Assembly: GCF_001420695.1 (NCBI RefSeq)
Contig: NZ_LJJB01000007.1
Span: forward strand, 1,572,184 to 1,636,183
Direction of reading: 5' to 3'
Source: Brevibacillus choshinensis
GTDB lineage: Bacteria > Bacillota > Bacilli > Brevibacillales > Brevibacillaceae
DNA length: 64,000 nt
Part shown: positions 61,856 to 64,000 of the stretch, one piece after another
Layout: each line of letters begins with the position of its first letter
Numbering within the stretch: the stretch's first letter is position 1
Made by a program: the position numbers and the translations under genes
The notes under the pieces: model-generated
The model's database searches: none
The model's input: the letters and a program-made list of their open reading frames with translations, nothing else
What the model was told of the DNA's origin: nothing

Positions 61856-61994
61856 AATACATAAGCGAAATATTAAACAAATTTGAGATTATTAGTACAG
61901 AATGTCTATTATGTAGAATATGGGGATGTGAATGCCGATTATTACTTTCGTTCCTATGGTTAATAAATGACTCGGTTAATCAAGGAGAGGTTTT

Positions 61995-62210
61995 ATGCGG
62001 GTACAAGAAGTGATCTCCGAAAATAATAAGAAAAGATATATGTTACTGGATGAGGAAGGTCGCCCAGAAGTGGCAGTATTAAAATACCTAAAGTATTTGG
62101 ACGCAGTGCAGAAGAGCTACAACACAAAAGAAAGACATACTGCTCTCAAAGACAACAACATTATTACTCTTTCCTGTCTTTTCAACAAAACAAACAGCTT
62201 ATCTAAATGA
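61995..62210 (+). pseudogene. N-terminal fragment of a tyrosine recombinase
   Basis: 71 codons from ATG 61995 (AGGAGAGG upstream). RVQEVISENNKKRYMLLDEE and VAVLKYLKYLDAVQKSYNTK match the N-terminal, SAM-like end of integrase or Tn554-type recombinases found in Bacillales. The catalytic domain is missing, and the frame turns to unrelated residues after ALKDN. A mobile-element trace. Confidence 0.62.
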
Positions 62211-62277
62211 ACACATGTGCTATCTAAATCCTAGATCGAACCTTAATCCTTGTTATGCTTTGAGTCGGTGACGTTCA

Positions 62278-62724
62278 TTACATCTTCTTCTCAACGCCTT
62301 CCATCGGCGCGAGCGAATGTCGGTAGTTATCCTCTTCGAGTTCATCGGTGGTAAAGTGCATAATCTTCCTAAACGACCCTTCGAGGTAGGCTTGCATCGC
62401 CAGCGGAATACGCAACTCATCCATCTCTGATGCCGAAAGGCGGTAGCGAATGCTGTCCAGATCGCCCGTTTCCACTTTCAGCACCCATTTCGGCTCGCGG
62501 ATCAGTTCCCGTCCGATCGCTACCAAAGCCGCGCCGCCATGAATAACGGCTTCCGCATCTTCCGGCTGTTCGACTGAGCCTATACCTATAAGCGGCTTCT
62601 TATTTGACATAACCTGAACAAACTTGTCAAGAACCGGCTCTTGAGGGTGCCGATTTTTTGGGGATCGAGCACTAACGCACATTTCAGACTTTAGGCGGAA
62701 TCCAAATCCTCCCAGAGGTTGCAC
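62278..62724 (-). pseudogene. C-terminal fragment of an old-yellow-enzyme oxidoreductase
   Basis: Minus-strand frame of 148 codons. KPLIGIGSVEQPEDAEAVIH and GAALVAIGRELIREPKWVLK are the FMN-phosphate-binding part of NADH:flavin oxidoreductases. The N-terminal barrel half is missing, and the first 30 residues look unrelated. Ends with EGVEKKM at 62278. GC-rich in comparison with the adjacent debris. Confidence 0.75.
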
Positions 62725-62812
62725 TAGATTTCAATCCGGAGCCATTTCCAACCTTTCCCACATTTCGTGTACCGTAAGGGTAACAAATCTTTCTAAATGG
62801 GGTACAGAAGAA

Positions 62813-63682
62813 ATGAATCATGTAGGAATGGGAAAGAAAGCGTCAGTGACGTTTTTCGAAGGGGAGAAATGGCTGGTTCGAACTGGCTTGCTCGGATTTC
62901 TCTTGGCTGCCATATGCGGAGTCTGGGTGTTGATGCACGGAGGTCCCGTTTCTCCAGATGGGGATGTCATGAAGGCCGTCTCATTTAATGCCGCATTGGG
63001 TATATTTCTTTTGTCGACAGCTGCGATCATGCCATTTACCACACTGGGCAAAATCAGTCGCGCCATTTTTCGCTGGTCGTATATTCTTCTCGCGCTTTAT
63101 TCTTATGGAGTAGAAACCGTGCAAAATTTTCGAGGGATAAACCCGAGGTTCGTGAAAGGTGGTACACCCTTTGATGAACTGGTAGGCGATGTATTTACGT
63201 TTGTCGCTTTGTTCTTAGTGCTGTTTTATCTGTTCGCAGCCGTTCAATTTTTTCGATCAAAAGCGTATCAGTTGCGTCCTGAGCTGGTACTAGGCATTCG
63301 TTATGCAATGATTGCCATCATGCTCTCGTTTGCGGCTGGTATCTGGATTTCTGTCAACAATGGTCGTTTCGTTGGCCAACATGGAAATATTATTTGGTTT
63401 CACGGTCTCGGCTTTCACGCCCTCCAATTCGTGCCATTTATCGCCTGGCTGTCTGAGCGCAGTTCGTTTCGTGTCGTAGCGCGCAAAAGAATGATCCATC
63501 TTACAGGTATTGCCTACTTGATCGGGCTTATTGGAGTCGGGTATCTGACATTCCTTGGATCACCCATTCTAGAGTGGTCCGTCCTTTCCTTTCTTTCTAT
63601 CGTGTGTTTCCTGATCGCTCTATTACCAAGCATACTGCTGCTACTTCGGCCGAAATCTTCTGCACAGTTCTTTCAACAGTGA
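62813..63682 (+). CDS. Multi-pass membrane protein of unknown function
   Basis: 289 aa, about eight hydrophobic segments. Contains GIRYAMIAIMLSFAAGIWIS and HGNIIWFHGLGFHALQFVPF, the latter with several His between helices that could bind haem or metal. ATG 62813 has a weak ribosome site (GTACAGAAGAA). No family assigned. A terminator follows. Confidence 0.8.
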   Translation: MNHVGMGKKASVTFFEGEKWLVRTGLLGFLLAAICGVWVLMHGGPVSPDGDVMKAVSFNAALGIFLLSTAAIMPFTTLGKISRAIFRWSYILLALYSYGVETVQNFRGINPRFVKGGTPFDELVGDVFTFVALFLVLFYLFAAVQFFRSKAYQLRPELVLGIRYAMIAIMLSFAAGIWISVNNGRFVGQHGNIIWFHGLGFHALQFVPFIAWLSERSSFRVVARKRMIHLTGIAYLIGLIGVGYLTFLGSPILEWSVLSFLSIVCFLIALLPSILLLLRPKSSAQFFQQ

Positions 63683-63727
63683 GTCTACGACGACGTCTTT
63701 CCGTTGATTTCCCTATTTTCTCTGTTG

Positions 63728-63759
63728 ACCCTCTAGCTACTAGAGGGTTTATTCTTTTT
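63728..63759 (+). terminator. Terminator
   Basis: ACCCTCTAG (63728-63736) and CTAGAGGGT (63740-63748) with a 3-nt loop, then TTATTCTTTTT. Confidence 0.88.
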
Positions 63760-63790
63760 CCAATGATTACATAGGGAGAGGATTTTAAAC

Positions 63791-64000
63791 GTGAGTGGAA
63801 CGATTGTTAATGTGGTATTGATTATCGTTGGTAGCCTGATCGGCAGTGTTTTTAAGCGGGGAATGAAAGACTCCTACCAGGACATCCTGATGCAGGGAAT
63901 GGGACTAGCTGTAACGGCGCTTGGCGTATATTCGATTTCGAAGCATATGCCGAACAGCCATTATCCTGTCCTGTTTATCGTGAGTCTTGCATTGGGAGGA
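63791..64000 (+). CDS. DUF554 family membrane protein (start, partial)
   Basis: GTG 63791 with AGGGAGAGG upstream; 70 codons to the window edge. SGTIVNVVLIIVGSLIGSVF, then GMGLAVTALGVYSI, matches the start of DUF554/YdfK membrane proteins (about 230 aa). Function unknown. Confidence 0.82.
   Translation, partial: MSGTIVNVVLIIVGSLIGSVFKRGMKDSYQDILMQGMGLAVTALGVYSISKHMPNSHYPVLFIVSLALGG

Overview
The window looks like a chromosomal segment of a Gram-positive, endospore-forming Firmicute of the Paenibacillaceae, most likely Brevibacillus or a close relative. This rests on strong AGGAGG ribosome binding sites, TTG/GTG starts, B. subtilis-type cre and sigma-A sites, a Bacillus-type DeoR, and protein families shared with Bacillus. 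The genus is an inference from composition and gene content; no rRNA marker is present. No rRNA, tRNA or CRISPR was seen.

The first 41 kb is catabolic and rich in sigma-54 control. It holds: (1) a PAS-type sigma-54 activator (255-1664) divergent from a complete 2-oxoacid dehydrogenase operon (1847-6641) with a textbook -24/-12 promoter; (2) a second PAS-type activator (6765-8147) followed by a two-part cluster of DUF917 and hydantoinase-A-like genes, an NCS1 permease, a hydantoin-type racemase, a fold-type-IV aminotransferase and an HpaI-type aldolase (8192-17784), whose permease operon again has a -24/-12 promoter and upstream phased repeats; (3) a small acetyltransferase, a MarR regulator and a threonine aldolase; (4) a sigma-54-dependent galactitol-type PTS operon (20406-22549); (5) a dedicated PTS EI (26414-28051) divergent from a LevR-like activator and an HPr paralogue (28340-31501), both with candidate -24/-12 promoters; (6) a second, acetoin-dehydrogenase-like 2-oxoacid dehydrogenase operon (31596-36519) adjacent to a glucitol-type PTS, a GutM homologue, a SAF-domain dehydrogenase and a SorC-family regulator (36600-41476). 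The two operons in (6) share a paired 10-bp operator motif with identical spacing, and the PTS promoter carries a perfect cre box.

From 42 to 54.7 kb lie a KinB-like histidine kinase, a kinase/phosphotransferase, a nucleotidyltransferase, an ECF transporter S component, a PfkB kinase - DeoR - lyxose-isomerase-like set, a MarR-GNAT fusion with a MerR neighbour, and DeoR/DeoC. From 55 to 62.8 kb the DNA is AT-richer and is a gene graveyard: a LacI regulator whose 3' end and operator are repeated about three times, decayed ribokinase and purine nucleoside phosphorylase genes, then intact nucleoside permease, deoxyribosyltransferase and ribokinase genes, followed by fragments of a WYL regulator, a DNA ligase, a tyrosine recombinase and an old-yellow-enzyme. 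The window ends in a multi-pass membrane protein and the start of a DUF554 gene.

Functionally the window is mainly about import of polyols, heterocycles and nucleosides and feeding their products to acyl-CoA-forming complexes. The substrates of the DUF917/hydantoinase cluster and of the glucitol-PTS/SAF-dehydrogenase cluster cannot be read from sequence alone and are the most interesting unknowns.
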